A stretch of DNA of 64,000 nucleotides from Maritalea porphyrae (GCF_027213965.1 NZ_JAPWGX010000003.1:496001-560000); one strand, 5' to 3'. Positions 44,080-53,555 are shown, numbered from the stretch's first letter. The notes: generated by a model not told the origin, from the sequence alone. Translations and numbers: made by a program.

Positions 44080-45141
44080 CTAGGCGACTTTTGAGTTTCG
44101 GAACTCTTCGTCATTTTCACAAATCACGCGATTCCGGCCTTCGCGTTTCGCGGTGTAAAGGCATTCATCAGCACGCTCGATGAGCTGATGGATTGTCTCA
44201 TCTCTGTGAACTTGAGCGGCGCCGATCGAAATTGTGATTCTGCCCAACTTTTGATTGGTCGAACGCTTTAACAATTCTTTGGCGTGTACCGCTTTTCGAA
44301 CTTTTTCCGCAATGAGGCGCGCGCCGCGTAGGTCAGTATCTGGCAAAATGGCTGCAAATTCTTCGCCACCGTAGCGCGCAGCATGATCACGACCCTTGAT
44401 GTTGGATTTCAGCGTTACCGCAACCAAGCGCAAAACCTGATCACCAGTTTGGTGGCCGTAATTGTCGTTGAAGGCTTTGAAGTGATCGATATCCATCATC
44501 AGCAGGCTGAAATGGTTGCCTTCTTTTTCAAATGTTTCGAATTCTTGTTTGAGGCGCTGATCAAAGCTCTTGCGGTTTGGAATCTTTGTGAGGGCATCAA
44601 GCATAGTCTCGCGACGTGCTGTGTCCAAATCGCGCTTGAGGCTTGAAATATCTTGTTTGGAAACTTTCAGTTTCTCTTCAAGATTCTGATTGGCTTCTTG
44701 CATCTGCTTTGTTTCAGATAACAATTTTGCGGCCAACCGTTCCAAGCTTTGTGCGTCCAAGCCACCGGCCAATTTGATGGCTGCGCTGTCGAGTGAACCA
44801 GAGTAGCCTTCAGCTGTGTCAATTGCCTCGTCCATCGCCCGGTTTACGGAGTCGATTTTTTGAGACATTTCCTGACTGACGTTGGTCAGTTGGGATTCTA
44901 GATCAGATGGGTTGTCGAAGAACTCGCGGTAAACCTGCAAGACGTTTTCCATCGAAAGGGAATTGTCTTTGCCCAGCAGCATGTTCAAGCGCTCGTTCAG
45001 CTGCTCGTTGATGCCAGATGCATAAGTATAGCAAAGCTCATAGAAATGTGGGTAGGGAGGGATCTTAGCGCGCTTAAGCATTCCCAATGCGGAGAACGAA
45101 TACTCAAGCGTTCGCTGGTAATCATGCTCAGATACAAGCAT
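44080..45141 (-). CDS. GGDEF-domain diguanylate cyclase
   Basis: About 353 residues. A helical N-terminal region (about 1-170), including a coiled-coil-prone segment near 130-160, precedes the GGDEF domain. MLDALTKIPNRKSFDQRL begins the domain, DIDHFKAFNDNYGHQTGDQVL holds the metal ligand, and the active loop is RYGGEEFAAI. The GGEEF form is a functional variant that makes cyclic di-GMP. The residues before it are KGRD rather than a clear RxxD, so a product-inhibition site is not evident. The start is ATG 45141 with GGAG before it; a GTG 15 bases upstream is an alternative. No transmembrane segment is seen. Confidence 0.9.
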   Translation of the reverse strand: MLVSEHDYQRTLEYSFSALGMLKRAKIPPYPHFYELCYTYASGINEQLNERLNMLLGKDNSLSMENVLQVYREFFDNPSDLESQLTNVSQEMSQKIDSVNRAMDEAIDTAEGYSGSLDSAAIKLAGGLDAQSLERLAAKLLSETKQMQEANQNLEEKLKVSKQDISSLKRDLDTARRETMLDALTKIPNRKSFDQRLKQEFETFEKEGNHFSLLMMDIDHFKAFNDNYGHQTGDQVLRLVAVTLKSNIKGRDHAARYGGEEFAAILPDTDLRGARLIAEKVRKAVHAKELLKRSTNQKLGRITISIGAAQVHRDETIHQLIERADECLYTAKREGRNRVICENDEEFRNSKVA

Positions 45142-45168
45142 CTTTGTTGGCTCCACCCATAGTACCTA

Positions 45169-45188
45169 AATGCGTGAAAACACGCATT
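45169..45188. repeat. Perfect hairpin between the helicase and GGDEF genes
   Basis: AATGCGTG-AAAA-CACGCATT is a perfect 8-bp stem with a 4-base loop just upstream of the GGDEF gene. It sits 65 bp after the helicase stop. No T tract follows. Confidence 0.5.
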
Positions 45189-45252
45189 GAGTCTTTAATC
45201 TCGTTGCAGTCCTTAATGTCCCAAAAGGTTAAATTTTGGGTTAAGGATACGT

Positions 45253-46626
45253 TTAACTAGCCTGTCGGACGGGCCGCAGAAGGAACGCAGGCACTTGATC
45301 TGATTGACCAAATGGCAGCGCGTCTTGGTTCTTATTGCGTGATTTTTGTCGAGTGTTTTGATTTGAGGAAACTTTGTTTTCTTTTACATCAAGTTTTTCG
45401 ACGTTTGACCTGTCTTTTGATGATTTTTGCTCGGGTTTTGGAGCCTTATTAGACTTGGCCCTTTGTTCGCGAGCAGGTTTCGCAGGTTTGTCTTCTTTTT
45501 TCTTTTCGATCCACTCGGGCTTTTTTTCGATGAGTTTTTCGATTTGATCGAGGTATTTCATGTCTGCAGGCGCCACAAGTGTAATTGCAACCCCTTCGCG
45601 ACCCGCGCGACCTGTGCGACCGATTCGGTGAACATAGTCTTCAGCGTGGGTTGGAATATCGAAATTGAAAACGTGGCTAACGTCAGGAATATCAAGGCCA
45701 CGGGCGGCAACGTCACTGGCGATCAAAAACGTAATCTCGTTGTTTTTGAAACCTGCAAGGGTCTCCATGCGGGACTTTTGATCCATATCGCCATGCAACG
45801 AACCGGTGTTGTAACCGTGTTTGATCATTGAATTGGTCAATGTGGCAATGTCACGCTTGCGATTACAGAAAATGATCGCGTTCTTTAGGCCTTCGGCTGC
45901 ATCCACTTGTTCACGCAACGCTGCGCGTTTTTCAAATGGTTTATTGCCAACCTTTAGCAGTTTTTGCGTGATTGTTTCGGCAGTTGAATTCTGACGGGCA
46001 GTTTCTACAGAAACCGGATCGTTTAGAAACTTCTTAGTCAAACGAGCAACTTCGTCAGGCATTGTTGCCGAGAAGAAAAGGGTTTGACGGCGTTTGGGCA
46101 GCAAAGATGATATCTTTTCGATATCGGGAATAAACCCCATGTCCAGCATACGGTCAGCTTCGTCGATGACGAAAATGTCTACGCCCGTCATGAGAAGGCG
46201 CCCGCGTTCAAAATGGTCAATCAAGCGGCCCGGTGTCGCAATAAGAACATCTGCGCCACGGTCCAGCTTTTTGTTTTGTTCCTCAAATGAAACGCCGCCG
46301 ATCAAAAGGGCAACGGTCAATTTGTGGTTTTTGCCGTATTTTTCGAAATTTTCGTGCACTTGCGCGGCAAGCTCGCGCGTTGGCTCAAGAATAAGAGTGC
46401 GCGGCATACGTGCTCGTGCGCGCCCTTTTTCGAGCAGAGTCAACATGGGCAAGACAAACGATGCTGTTTTGCCTGTGCCGGTTTGTGCAATACCAACCAC
46501 GTCTCTTTTTTGGAGAATGTGTGGAATGGCTTTTTGCTGAATATCTGTTGGGGTGGTGTAGCCAGCATCAACTACCGCGTTGGTAACAGCTGTGCTAAGC
46601 CCCAATTCTATGAATTTTTCACTCAA
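45253..46626 (-). CDS. DEAD-box RNA helicase (RhlE-like)
   Basis: A 457-residue ATP-dependent RNA helicase. The Q motif is at FIELGLSTAVTNAVVDAGYTTPTDIQ, motif I AQTGTGKTASF, Ia PTRELAAQ, II DEADRMLDMGF, III SAT, IV-V (IIFCNRKRDIATL and VAARGLDIPDV) and VI HRIGRTGRAG. The last 90 residues are basic, Lys/Gln/Asn-rich and disordered, as in RhlE tails that bind RNA. In Caulobacter a RhlB-like helicase joins RNase E; this one could, but no direct evidence is visible here. Confidence 0.93.
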   Translation of the reverse strand: MSEKFIELGLSTAVTNAVVDAGYTTPTDIQQKAIPHILQKRDVVGIAQTGTGKTASFVLPMLTLLEKGRARARMPRTLILEPTRELAAQVHENFEKYGKNHKLTVALLIGGVSFEEQNKKLDRGADVLIATPGRLIDHFERGRLLMTGVDIFVIDEADRMLDMGFIPDIEKISSLLPKRRQTLFFSATMPDEVARLTKKFLNDPVSVETARQNSTAETITQKLLKVGNKPFEKRAALREQVDAAEGLKNAIIFCNRKRDIATLTNSMIKHGYNTGSLHGDMDQKSRMETLAGFKNNEITFLIASDVAARGLDIPDVSHVFNFDIPTHAEDYVHRIGRTGRAGREGVAITLVAPADMKYLDQIEKLIEKKPEWIEKKKEDKPAKPAREQRAKSNKAPKPEQKSSKDRSNVEKLDVKENKVSSNQNTRQKSRNKNQDALPFGQSDQVPAFLLRPVRQAS

Positions 46627-46824
46627 GTAAATACGTCCACTTTGCCGATTACGGTCTAACTAGAAATAATTAGTGGCCCCGCGAACAGGACCATAGCGCG
46701 CGATACCTGTAAGTCAATGCGTTTGTTGAATTTTTGTTAACGCATCGTGTGAGAATTACATGATTGTTGCGCTAAACTCACACTTTCTAGTTGAATTTAC
46801 CTAGGCATTTGAGCCAATTGGCGC

Positions 46825-48897
46825 CTAAATATCCAAGTCGCTCGCAAATTCAGCGTTTTCTTGGATGAATTGGAAACGTAACTCTGGCTTGTTGCCCATT
46901 AGTCTGTCGATGGAATCTTTGGTTTCGACATGTTCATTGGCAACGCTGATCTGCACCAATCGGCGTGAACCCGGTTTCATGGTCGTTTCTTTAAGGTGCT
47001 GGAATGGCATTTCGCCCAGCCCTTTAAATCGAGTGATCTCAACTTTGCCTCGACCGGTAAACTCCGTGTCCATCAATTTATCCTTATGCTCATCATCGTT
47101 GGCATAAAGCGTTTTTGCGCCTTGGGTGATCCGGTAAAGCGGAGGCATGGCTAAATATAGGTGTCCTTCATCAATCAATGCAGGCATTTCTTGAAAGAAG
47201 AACGTCATCAACAAAGAAGCAATGTGCGCGCCGTCAACGTCCGCATCAGTCATAATGATGACTTTATCGTAGCGAAGGTCATCGGAATTGTAGCGGTCGC
47301 GCGTTCCAGCGCCCAAAGCTTGAATCAGATCACCAATTTGTTGGTTCGCAGTAATTTTCTCTCGGGTGGCGCCGGCAACGTTCAAAATTTTACCGCGCAA
47401 GGGTAAAATGGCTTGGTTCTTGCGGTTGCGTGCTTGTTTTGCACTGCCGCCAGCGGAGTCACCTTCCACGATGAAGATTTCTGCACCTTGGGCTGCGCCT
47501 TGCGAACAATCGGCAAGTTTGCCAGGAAGCCTAAGCCTACGTGTTGCAGACTTCCTGTCGATTTCTTTTTCTTTGCGGCGGCGAATGCGTTCTTCTGCGC
47601 GATCAACTGCCCAGTCAATCAATTTGGCAGATTGATTGGGGGAGGCGGCTAGCCAATGGTCAAACGCATCGCGGATGGCCACATCGACAATTTTTGTGGC
47701 TTCGCCGCTCGATAATTTGTCTTTTGTTTGGCCAACGAACTCTGGTTCGCGAATGAACACAGACATGACAGCGCTACAGTTCGCTAGGATATCCTCTGCC
47801 GTGATGACAGCGGCGCGTTTATTGCCGGTAAGTTCAGCGTAGGCTTTAATTGCGCGCAAAAGTGCGGAGCGAAGGCCCGCTTCGTGGGTTCCGCCATCTT
47901 GGGTGGGCACGGTATTACAATAGGAATTGATAAAGGCATCGCCAAGCGTAAAGGCGATCGCCCATTCGACTGATCCATGTTTCCCCGCACCGCCTTTGCG
48001 TCCCGCAAAGATCTCTTCAACAATGCGAGGGCGTCCCTCAATTCGGCCTTCCACATAGTCTTTCAGCCCGTCCGGGAACAAAAAGGTGGTTTTTGCAGGT
48101 ATGTCCGCGCCTTCAACCAAGCTCTCGTCGCAAGACCAACGGATTTCGACCCCCGCAAACAAATAAGCTTTTGCTTGCGCCATATCGTGTATGCGTTTCG
48201 GCGAAAATTTGGCTTTGTCGCCAAAGATTTGTGGATCTGGGTGAAACTTTGTGCTGGTGCCGCGCCGGTTGCGCACTGGACCATGATCGATAACGCCTGT
48301 TGTGGCCAGGCCACGTGAGAAGCTTTGAGAGTAAAGGTTTTGGTCGCGAGCAACCTCAACGATCATATCGTCGGACAGTGCGTTCACAACAGAAACGCCT
48401 ACACCGTGCAAACCGCCTGATGTCTCGTAAGCTTTAGAATCAAACTTACCGCCTGCGTGTAGGGTGGTCATAATGACATCAAGGGTCGAGCGGTCTTTGA
48501 ACTTTGGGTGTGGCTCCACCGGAATACCGCGACCATTATCTGTGATGGTCAGATAACCTTCTGCATCCAAATGCACTTCAATACGCGAGGCATGGCCCGC
48601 AATGGCTTCATCCATCGAGTTGTCGATGATTTCAGCAAACAGGTGGTGCAGCGCGTTGATATCTGTGCCACCAATATACATGCCCGGACGGCGGCGCACA
48701 GGTTCGAGGCCTTCGAGAACTTCAATGTCGTCTGCGGTATAGGAGCTGCCATCGTTTGAAGCTGACTTGGGCGCAGGTGCCGCCATTGGAGCTTTGGCAG
48801 CAGGATTTGACGCCGCAGCTGGCGCTAATTTGGGCTCGCTTTTCTTTTTTGACGGTTCTGCGTCAAATTTTTTGAAAAGATCATCACCGTTGTCCAT
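46825..48897 (-). CDS. parE: DNA topoisomerase IV subunit B
   Basis: A 690-residue type IIA topoisomerase ATPase/TOPRIM subunit for chromosome decatenation. An Ala/Pro/Lys-rich tail of about 45 residues precedes the GHKL ATPase domain (EIIDNSMDEAIAGHA, TDNGRGIPVE, GGLHGVGVSVVNALSD). The transducer domain is followed by the TOPRIM domain (IVEGDSAGGSAKQARNRKNQ, PLRGKILNVAGAT, MTDADVDGAHI). The length and the absence of the GyrB insertion fit ParE. parC is not in this window. Confidence 0.95.
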   Translation of the reverse strand: MDNGDDLFKKFDAEPSKKKSEPKLAPAAASNPAAKAPMAAPAPKSASNDGSSYTADDIEVLEGLEPVRRRPGMYIGGTDINALHHLFAEIIDNSMDEAIAGHASRIEVHLDAEGYLTITDNGRGIPVEPHPKFKDRSTLDVIMTTLHAGGKFDSKAYETSGGLHGVGVSVVNALSDDMIVEVARDQNLYSQSFSRGLATTGVIDHGPVRNRRGTSTKFHPDPQIFGDKAKFSPKRIHDMAQAKAYLFAGVEIRWSCDESLVEGADIPAKTTFLFPDGLKDYVEGRIEGRPRIVEEIFAGRKGGAGKHGSVEWAIAFTLGDAFINSYCNTVPTQDGGTHEAGLRSALLRAIKAYAELTGNKRAAVITAEDILANCSAVMSVFIREPEFVGQTKDKLSSGEATKIVDVAIRDAFDHWLAASPNQSAKLIDWAVDRAEERIRRRKEKEIDRKSATRRLRLPGKLADCSQGAAQGAEIFIVEGDSAGGSAKQARNRKNQAILPLRGKILNVAGATREKITANQQIGDLIQALGAGTRDRYNSDDLRYDKVIIMTDADVDGAHIASLLMTFFFQEMPALIDEGHLYLAMPPLYRITQGAKTLYANDDEHKDKLMDTEFTGRGKVEITRFKGLGEMPFQHLKETTMKPGSRRLVQISVANEHVETKDSIDRLMGNKPELRFQFIQENAEFASDLDI

Positions 48898-49207
48898 GCC
48901 GCGCCTTTATCAATTCGAATCAATGTGTGAATTTCGTTTACCACAATAGCACCATTTGTTAGCGATGATTTCAAACCGAGATTGTCAGTTTTCCCTAAGC
49001 ATTCTGGCGCTTTAGGTGCTGCAACCAAGTGCCTCTTGCCACTCGAATGATCGGTGCTTTGCGTTCATCTTTCTAAACAAACTCTTATCACCTGTCCCGT
49101 TAAGCGACGGAAATTATTGACAAATTCTAACTGGGCCGTCAGCACTTTTTTAACAACGAGGTGGTAGAACTATTGTCATACGGTTTGAGAGTATGGAGTT
49201 CCCGTAT
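48898..49207. other. Intergenic region before the small ORF
   Basis: About 310 bp between parE and a small + strand ORF. Nothing beyond promoter-sized AT-rich stretches is seen. Confidence 0.4.
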
Positions 49208-49372
49208 ATGATCGCTAAAGCAAAGGTCAGCGTAACAGACCGCCCGGCTGAGGCGATTTTTTATTGGTTGGCGCAAGTCGGATTTGGTAGTTTTGCGTAC
49301 CGGCTTGCCCGCTGGCCAATTTCTCGTAGCATGTTGCTTTGGACCTTTGTTGGGTTCTTTGTGTTTGCGTAA
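49208..49372 (+). CDS. Putative small protein (54 aa), hydrophobic C-terminus
   Basis: A 54-residue ORF from ATG 49208 with GGAG at 49195-49198; an in-frame ATG at 49193 is also possible. The N-terminal half is basic (MIAKAKVSVTDRPAEAIFYW) and the C-terminal half hydrophobic (SMLLWTFVGFFVFA), consistent with one membrane segment. I do not recognise a family. It lies in a stretch of about 750 bp between parE and the ABC-F gene with no other gene. Confidence 0.4.
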   Translation: MIAKAKVSVTDRPAEAIFYWLAQVGFGSFAYRLARWPISRSMLLWTFVGFFVFA

Positions 49373-49649
49373 CTGTTCAGTTTTTCTCCACATCTTGCCA
49401 GATTAGTTTTGCTGGGCTAGCGTGCGATCGAATTTGATCGGCCCTTGAGCGTGTGGAGAGCAAGATGAATATGGCGCATCGTATTTGCTTATTATGGTTT
49501 GGCCCGCGCAATGCCCTGCACGTTTCTTTTGATGTGTAGGGCTGACCTTTAAGGGTTCGGACAATTCAGTTTCGACATTCTTAGGTCTGCCCAATCGGCT
49601 GCAATTTGCAGCGTGACTATTCGACATATAGGTCGACAAGGGCAATAAA

Positions 49650-51170
49650 ATGGCTTCCATTCAACTCAATAATGTTGGCGCAACTGCGCAAAGTGAACTT
49701 TTCAAGAACCTCAGTCTATCAGTTTCAAACGGCGAGAGTGTTGGGCTGATCGCGGCGAACGGGCGCGGCAAAACTACGCTGTTGCGTTTTCTTGCGGGGC
49801 TAAGCGAACCAAGCTCGGGACAAATTATTTTTTCGCGTGGCGCGCGGGTAGGGTACGTAGAGCAAGAAATTGAACCAGAACAGCTCGACTTAACTGCGTA
49901 TGACTTTGTTGCTTCGGCTCTGACAGACGAACAGCGCGATTATGAAAGCTGGCGCGTCGATGTGGCTTTGGCTGAATTCCAGCTTCCCGATGATCAGTAC
50001 CATGCGACTTTGCGCACACTTAGCGGTGGTTGGCGTCGACTGATTATGATTGCACGGGTGTGGCTAACAGAGCCGGACATTTTGTTGCTAGATGAACCCA
50101 CCAACCATTTGGATCTTGCTAAAATTGTGCAGCTTGAGAACTGGATTAAGCAAACATCTGCACAGGTGCCAATGATTGTTGCTAGCCACGACCGTGCCTT
50201 TTTGGACAATTGCACGAATCGTAGTTTGTTTTTGCGACCTGGTATCTCCCGCTATTTCTCGTTGCCCTATTCTGAGGCACGTGTTGCGCTTGAACAAGAA
50301 GATGTGGCGGCAGAGAAAGTGCTAGTGAAAGAGCAAAAGCAGGCCAAGCAACTGCGCGAGCAAGCGGCCAAGCTGAACAACGTTGGCCTGAATAGTGGCT
50401 CAGACCTTTTGCAAACTAAGGCCAAGCAGTTGCGCAAGCGGGCGAGTGACATTGAGGACAACCTCAAAGATCTGCACAAAGAAAGACATGGCGACATTAC
50501 GTTGGCCAATCGCGGTACGCACGCCAAGGTTATCTTGTCGTTCGAGGACGTGACGGTTTCAGCGCCCAATGGCGACAAATTGTTCGGTATCGAAAAAGTG
50601 TTGATACATGCCGGTGACCGCATTGTGGTTTTGGCTGAAAATGGAGCGGGAAAGACCCAGCTAATTAAGAAAGTGCATCGCGCATTTTTAAAAGAAGGGG
50701 CGGAGCTGGGCATTTGGGTGACGCCTTCAACCGTTCTTGGTTATGCAGATCAGGAAATTTCTCAGTTGCCAATTGATGAAAGTCCGGAGAGTTTCATTCT
50801 ACAGCATAAAGGTGTTGGCAACTCGCGCTGCCGTTCATTGCTTGCAAACATTGGTTTTGAGTTTGAAAAACAGTCTAAGCCTATAGCTCATTTGTCTTAT
50901 GGTCAGCGATCTCGTTTGGCGCTGCTTAGCCTTAGATTGATTGAGCCGAATTTTTATTTGTTAGACGAACCAACTAACCATGTTGATATTCCAGGCCGTG
51001 AAATGCTGGAAACAGAAATTATTGAAAAAGGCGCAACCGCAATCATTGTTTCGCATGATAGGGAATTCGCTCGATCCGTAGGTACGCGATATTTTGAGAT
51101 CGAAAAGAAGCGCAAGCGATTGGTTGAAGTGTCTTCACCCGAGCCATTTTTTGAACGTATGACCTCATAG
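49650..51170 (+). CDS. ABC-F family ATPase (ribosome-associated type)
   Basis: A 506-residue protein with two ATPase domains and no membrane segment. Domain 1 has Walker A AANGRGKTTLL near residue 38, the signature LSGGWRRLIM and Walker B ILLLDEPTNHLD. A charged, coiled linker (about residues 210-275, VLVKEQKQAKQLREQAAKL) is where ABC-F proteins reach the tRNA/peptidyl-transferase site. Domain 2 has AENGAGKTQLI, LSYGQRSRLALL and YLLDEPTNHVD. The family includes translation factors and antibiotic-resistance proteins that clear drugs from ribosomes. Whether it is a resistance protein is not established. The next gene follows after 18 bp. Confidence 0.88.
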   Translation: MASIQLNNVGATAQSELFKNLSLSVSNGESVGLIAANGRGKTTLLRFLAGLSEPSSGQIIFSRGARVGYVEQEIEPEQLDLTAYDFVASALTDEQRDYESWRVDVALAEFQLPDDQYHATLRTLSGGWRRLIMIARVWLTEPDILLLDEPTNHLDLAKIVQLENWIKQTSAQVPMIVASHDRAFLDNCTNRSLFLRPGISRYFSLPYSEARVALEQEDVAAEKVLVKEQKQAKQLREQAAKLNNVGLNSGSDLLQTKAKQLRKRASDIEDNLKDLHKERHGDITLANRGTHAKVILSFEDVTVSAPNGDKLFGIEKVLIHAGDRIVVLAENGAGKTQLIKKVHRAFLKEGAELGIWVTPSTVLGYADQEISQLPIDESPESFILQHKGVGNSRCRSLLANIGFEFEKQSKPIAHLSYGQRSRLALLSLRLIEPNFYLLDEPTNHVDIPGREMLETEIIEKGATAIIVSHDREFARSVGTRYFEIEKKRKRLVEVSSPEPFFERMTS

Positions 51171-51188
51171 GGCCAACGGATTGTCACC

Positions 51189-51977
51189 ATGAACCAAAGC
51201 CGTTTGATCGACACCATCGCAAAAGAGGCTATGCTGGTTGACGGTGTCATGGGGCTTTATTTGGGTGGAAGCCACGGCCGAAAAACCGCGGACAAATTTA
51301 GCGATTTGGACTTTGTTGCGGTGGTTGCACCCGACCAATTGGCCTATGTGGCGGCGGCGTGGGAATCGCTTGTGGGGCAGCTATTTGACGTTGTTTTTTG
51401 TCGAAAGCAGTTGGGGCATTCGGGGCTTATCAATGTGATTACGAGTGATTGGGTGCGCATTGATTTGTTTTTAGAAGAGCCACTTGCGTTCAAAAACCGT
51501 TCGCAAGATCAATTGGGCTGTTTGTTCGAGAGCATGCCAATGCTGGCTGAACTGGAAAACTCATCGATACCGCATGAGGTCTCTGAGGATCGGTTGAGCC
51601 ATATGGCGAACGAGTTCTTGCGCATTCTGGGATTGGTTACGATTGGGGTAGGTCGCAAAGAATGGTTTTTATGCACGATCGGGTTGGGGCACTTGCGCAA
51701 CTTGTTTATGAATTTTGCTATTGAAGCGGAAAAAGTGAATGACGGTGGTGCACTGCACTTGAGCCGTGTGGTTTCGCCAGAAACACTTCGCATTTTGAAT
51801 GCGTTACCTGTCGCTAACGGCGAGCGGGAACAAATCGTAGCTGCACATGTTGAAACGGCATTGGCCTTTTTTGCCTATTCAAAGCCGATATTCAGCGCTC
51901 GGAAATTGGAGTGGCCCGAGGCATTTGAAATGGCAACGCGTTCGCATTTGGCAAAGGAGCTTGGTTGTCAGCTCTAG
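51189..51977 (+). CDS. Nucleotidyltransferase-domain protein (aminoglycoside adenylyltransferase-like)
   Basis: A 262-residue protein. The N-terminal nucleotidyltransferase core has GLYLGGSHGRKTADKFSDLDFVAVV (positions 23-47), matching the GGS(x)8-DxD active-site pattern, and a third acidic residue in WVRIDLFLEE near residue 96. The helical C-terminal part fits nucleotide or aminoglycoside-modifying enzymes. It lies 18 bp after the ABC-F gene in the same direction, so it is probably co-transcribed. A role in antibiotic modification is plausible but unproven; other substrates are possible. Confidence 0.75.
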   Translation: MNQSRLIDTIAKEAMLVDGVMGLYLGGSHGRKTADKFSDLDFVAVVAPDQLAYVAAAWESLVGQLFDVVFCRKQLGHSGLINVITSDWVRIDLFLEEPLAFKNRSQDQLGCLFESMPMLAELENSSIPHEVSEDRLSHMANEFLRILGLVTIGVGRKEWFLCTIGLGHLRNLFMNFAIEAEKVNDGGALHLSRVVSPETLRILNALPVANGEREQIVAAHVETALAFFAYSKPIFSARKLEWPEAFEMATRSHLAKELGCQL

Positions 51978-52075
51978 ACCAAGCTAGCGCGGACTAGAAC
52001 GAAAACGGGGAGGCGGGTTGCCCATAGGCAGATTGCGCCTTAAATAGGGGCAGAGTTTAGTTTGAGGAACCTTAC

Positions 52076-52984
52076 ATGTCGCAAAAACCTGCCACGCCGC
52101 TTTTTTGGATTGCATCTTACCCGCACAGCGGCGACCAATTGGTGCGCTCGTTTTTGCAGCATTTGGCCAAAAACTTTGGCTATCGCCCTCAAGAGCCTGC
52201 AGCAATTGAATTGCTTGATCGGGATTTGCCGTGGGATGTGTTGGCACATTTTTATGAAACGGTAATTGGCACGCATCCGCGTGATATGAGCGAGGAAGAA
52301 ATTGCCGCAGCTCGTCCCAAGATTCATGAATATATTTCAAAGACCTATCCCGGGATTCCAGTGGTGAAAACACACGCACCACGGGGCGAATTTTACGGCG
52401 TGCCGAGCATAAATTTTGATGTTTCGGTTGGATCTGTCTATCTCATCCGCAACCCGCTAATGTTGGCGCCGATTTTTGCCATGGCGGGCAAAAAGGATGT
52501 GGTGACGGCCCTGAAACTACTCGCAACCAGTGAGTTTAGGCAGCCAACAAGTGACACACATGCGTTGGAGCCTTGGGGGTCTTGGTCGCAAAATGTGGCG
52601 AGCTGGACCAATGCCGACCTTGATGGGGACCTGTTGATCCGTTTTGAGGATATCGCTGCTGATCCACACGGCCAGCTTGGTCGAATCGCAAACCATTTGA
52701 AAATGCCAGTGAATGACAAACAAATTGCTGCCGCAGCAGATGCTGCTTTGGCCGTGCATGGAATGGCAGGCAAAAAACCGCAATCTGACGCCTGGAAAGG
52801 CGCAATGACAAAAGATCAAGTGCGGGCATTGCTTGAGGTTCACGCCCGCCAAATGTCACGCTTTGGCTATTTGACCAATGATGTTCTTAATTATGCAGGC
52901 CTTACACGGGAAGTGGCGCTTAATTCGGCGGCCAAGTTTGAAGAATTGGCTAGAATGCCCGTTGTGCCGGTTGGCCACGCTTAA
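52076..52984 (+). CDS. Sulfotransferase-domain protein
   Basis: A 302-residue protein of the PAPS-dependent sulfotransferase family. The N-terminal LFWIASYPHSGDQLVRSFL (residues 8-26) is the 5'-phosphosulfate-binding loop, with His where SYPKSG usually has Lys. The VYLIRNPLM segment near residue 121 fits the 3'-phosphate site, and the LIRFEDI segment near 187 is characteristic. The acceptor is unknown. The gene is alone; no PAPS-synthesis genes are near. The His substitution for the catalytic Lys could affect activity. Confidence 0.8.
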   Translation: MSQKPATPLFWIASYPHSGDQLVRSFLQHLAKNFGYRPQEPAAIELLDRDLPWDVLAHFYETVIGTHPRDMSEEEIAAARPKIHEYISKTYPGIPVVKTHAPRGEFYGVPSINFDVSVGSVYLIRNPLMLAPIFAMAGKKDVVTALKLLATSEFRQPTSDTHALEPWGSWSQNVASWTNADLDGDLLIRFEDIAADPHGQLGRIANHLKMPVNDKQIAAAADAALAVHGMAGKKPQSDAWKGAMTKDQVRALLEVHARQMSRFGYLTNDVLNYAGLTREVALNSAAKFEELARMPVVPVGHA

Positions 52985-53139
52985 ATCAGACGACCCTGTG
53001 AGGGCCTCCGCCAAGGTTTAATCATCCAATAAAAGGCTTTGCAGGTCTTTGTATTTGGACTGCGTGTTGGTGTAGATCGTTCGCTTGCCAAACATGTCTC
53101 GCGGAACTGGTTCTAAACTGGCCAGTAACGAGCTAGGCC

Positions 53140-53553
53140 TTATCTTGTCTTATGTGTCGCCAGTCGTTTGCTGGCGACAGAAACCAGACGTCGAAATGAT
53201 TTGCACTCCATATGGCTTGGTGCAGGGCATGTTGCTACGTGGTTTAATGTGTCCCTTAGGGCGCTCAATTGTGCAATTTGTTTATCCAATTGGCTGGCTT
53301 TGGCCACAATTTCTGATTTATCGATTTTGGGTGCGCCATCTGGCGTCAGCATTTGTTTGATTTCTTTGAGGGAAAATCCTGCGGTTTTCCCCATGCTGAT
53401 CAAAGTCAGTTGCAAGATAACATTTGGGTCAAATTGGCGCCTTAAACCGTGCCTTGCGAGTGAATCAATCAACCCCTCATCGTCGTAATATCTCAATGTC
53501 GAGGGAGCTATTCCCGTTCTTTTGGCGACGTCGCCAATGTCTAACAATTTCAT
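53140..53553 (-). CDS. MerR-family transcriptional regulator
   Basis: About 137 residues. The N-terminal winged helix is clear (LLDIGDVAKRTGIAPSTLRYYDDEGLI), followed by RRQFDPNVILQLTLI, the dimerisation helix (about residues 78-112) and a tail with CPAPSHMEC near residue 117. The two tail cysteines do not match the four-Cys SoxR cluster, so the ligand is unknown. ATG 53553 lies inside a divergent intergenic region with the MFS gene, and a MerR-type operator sits in that gap. It probably activates the MFS gene. Confidence 0.88.
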   Translation of the reverse strand: MKLLDIGDVAKRTGIAPSTLRYYDDEGLIDSLARHGLRRQFDPNVILQLTLISMGKTAGFSLKEIKQMLTPDGAPKIDKSEIVAKASQLDKQIAQLSALRDTLNHVATCPAPSHMECKSFRRLVSVASKRLATHKTR

Positions 53554-53555
53554 CC

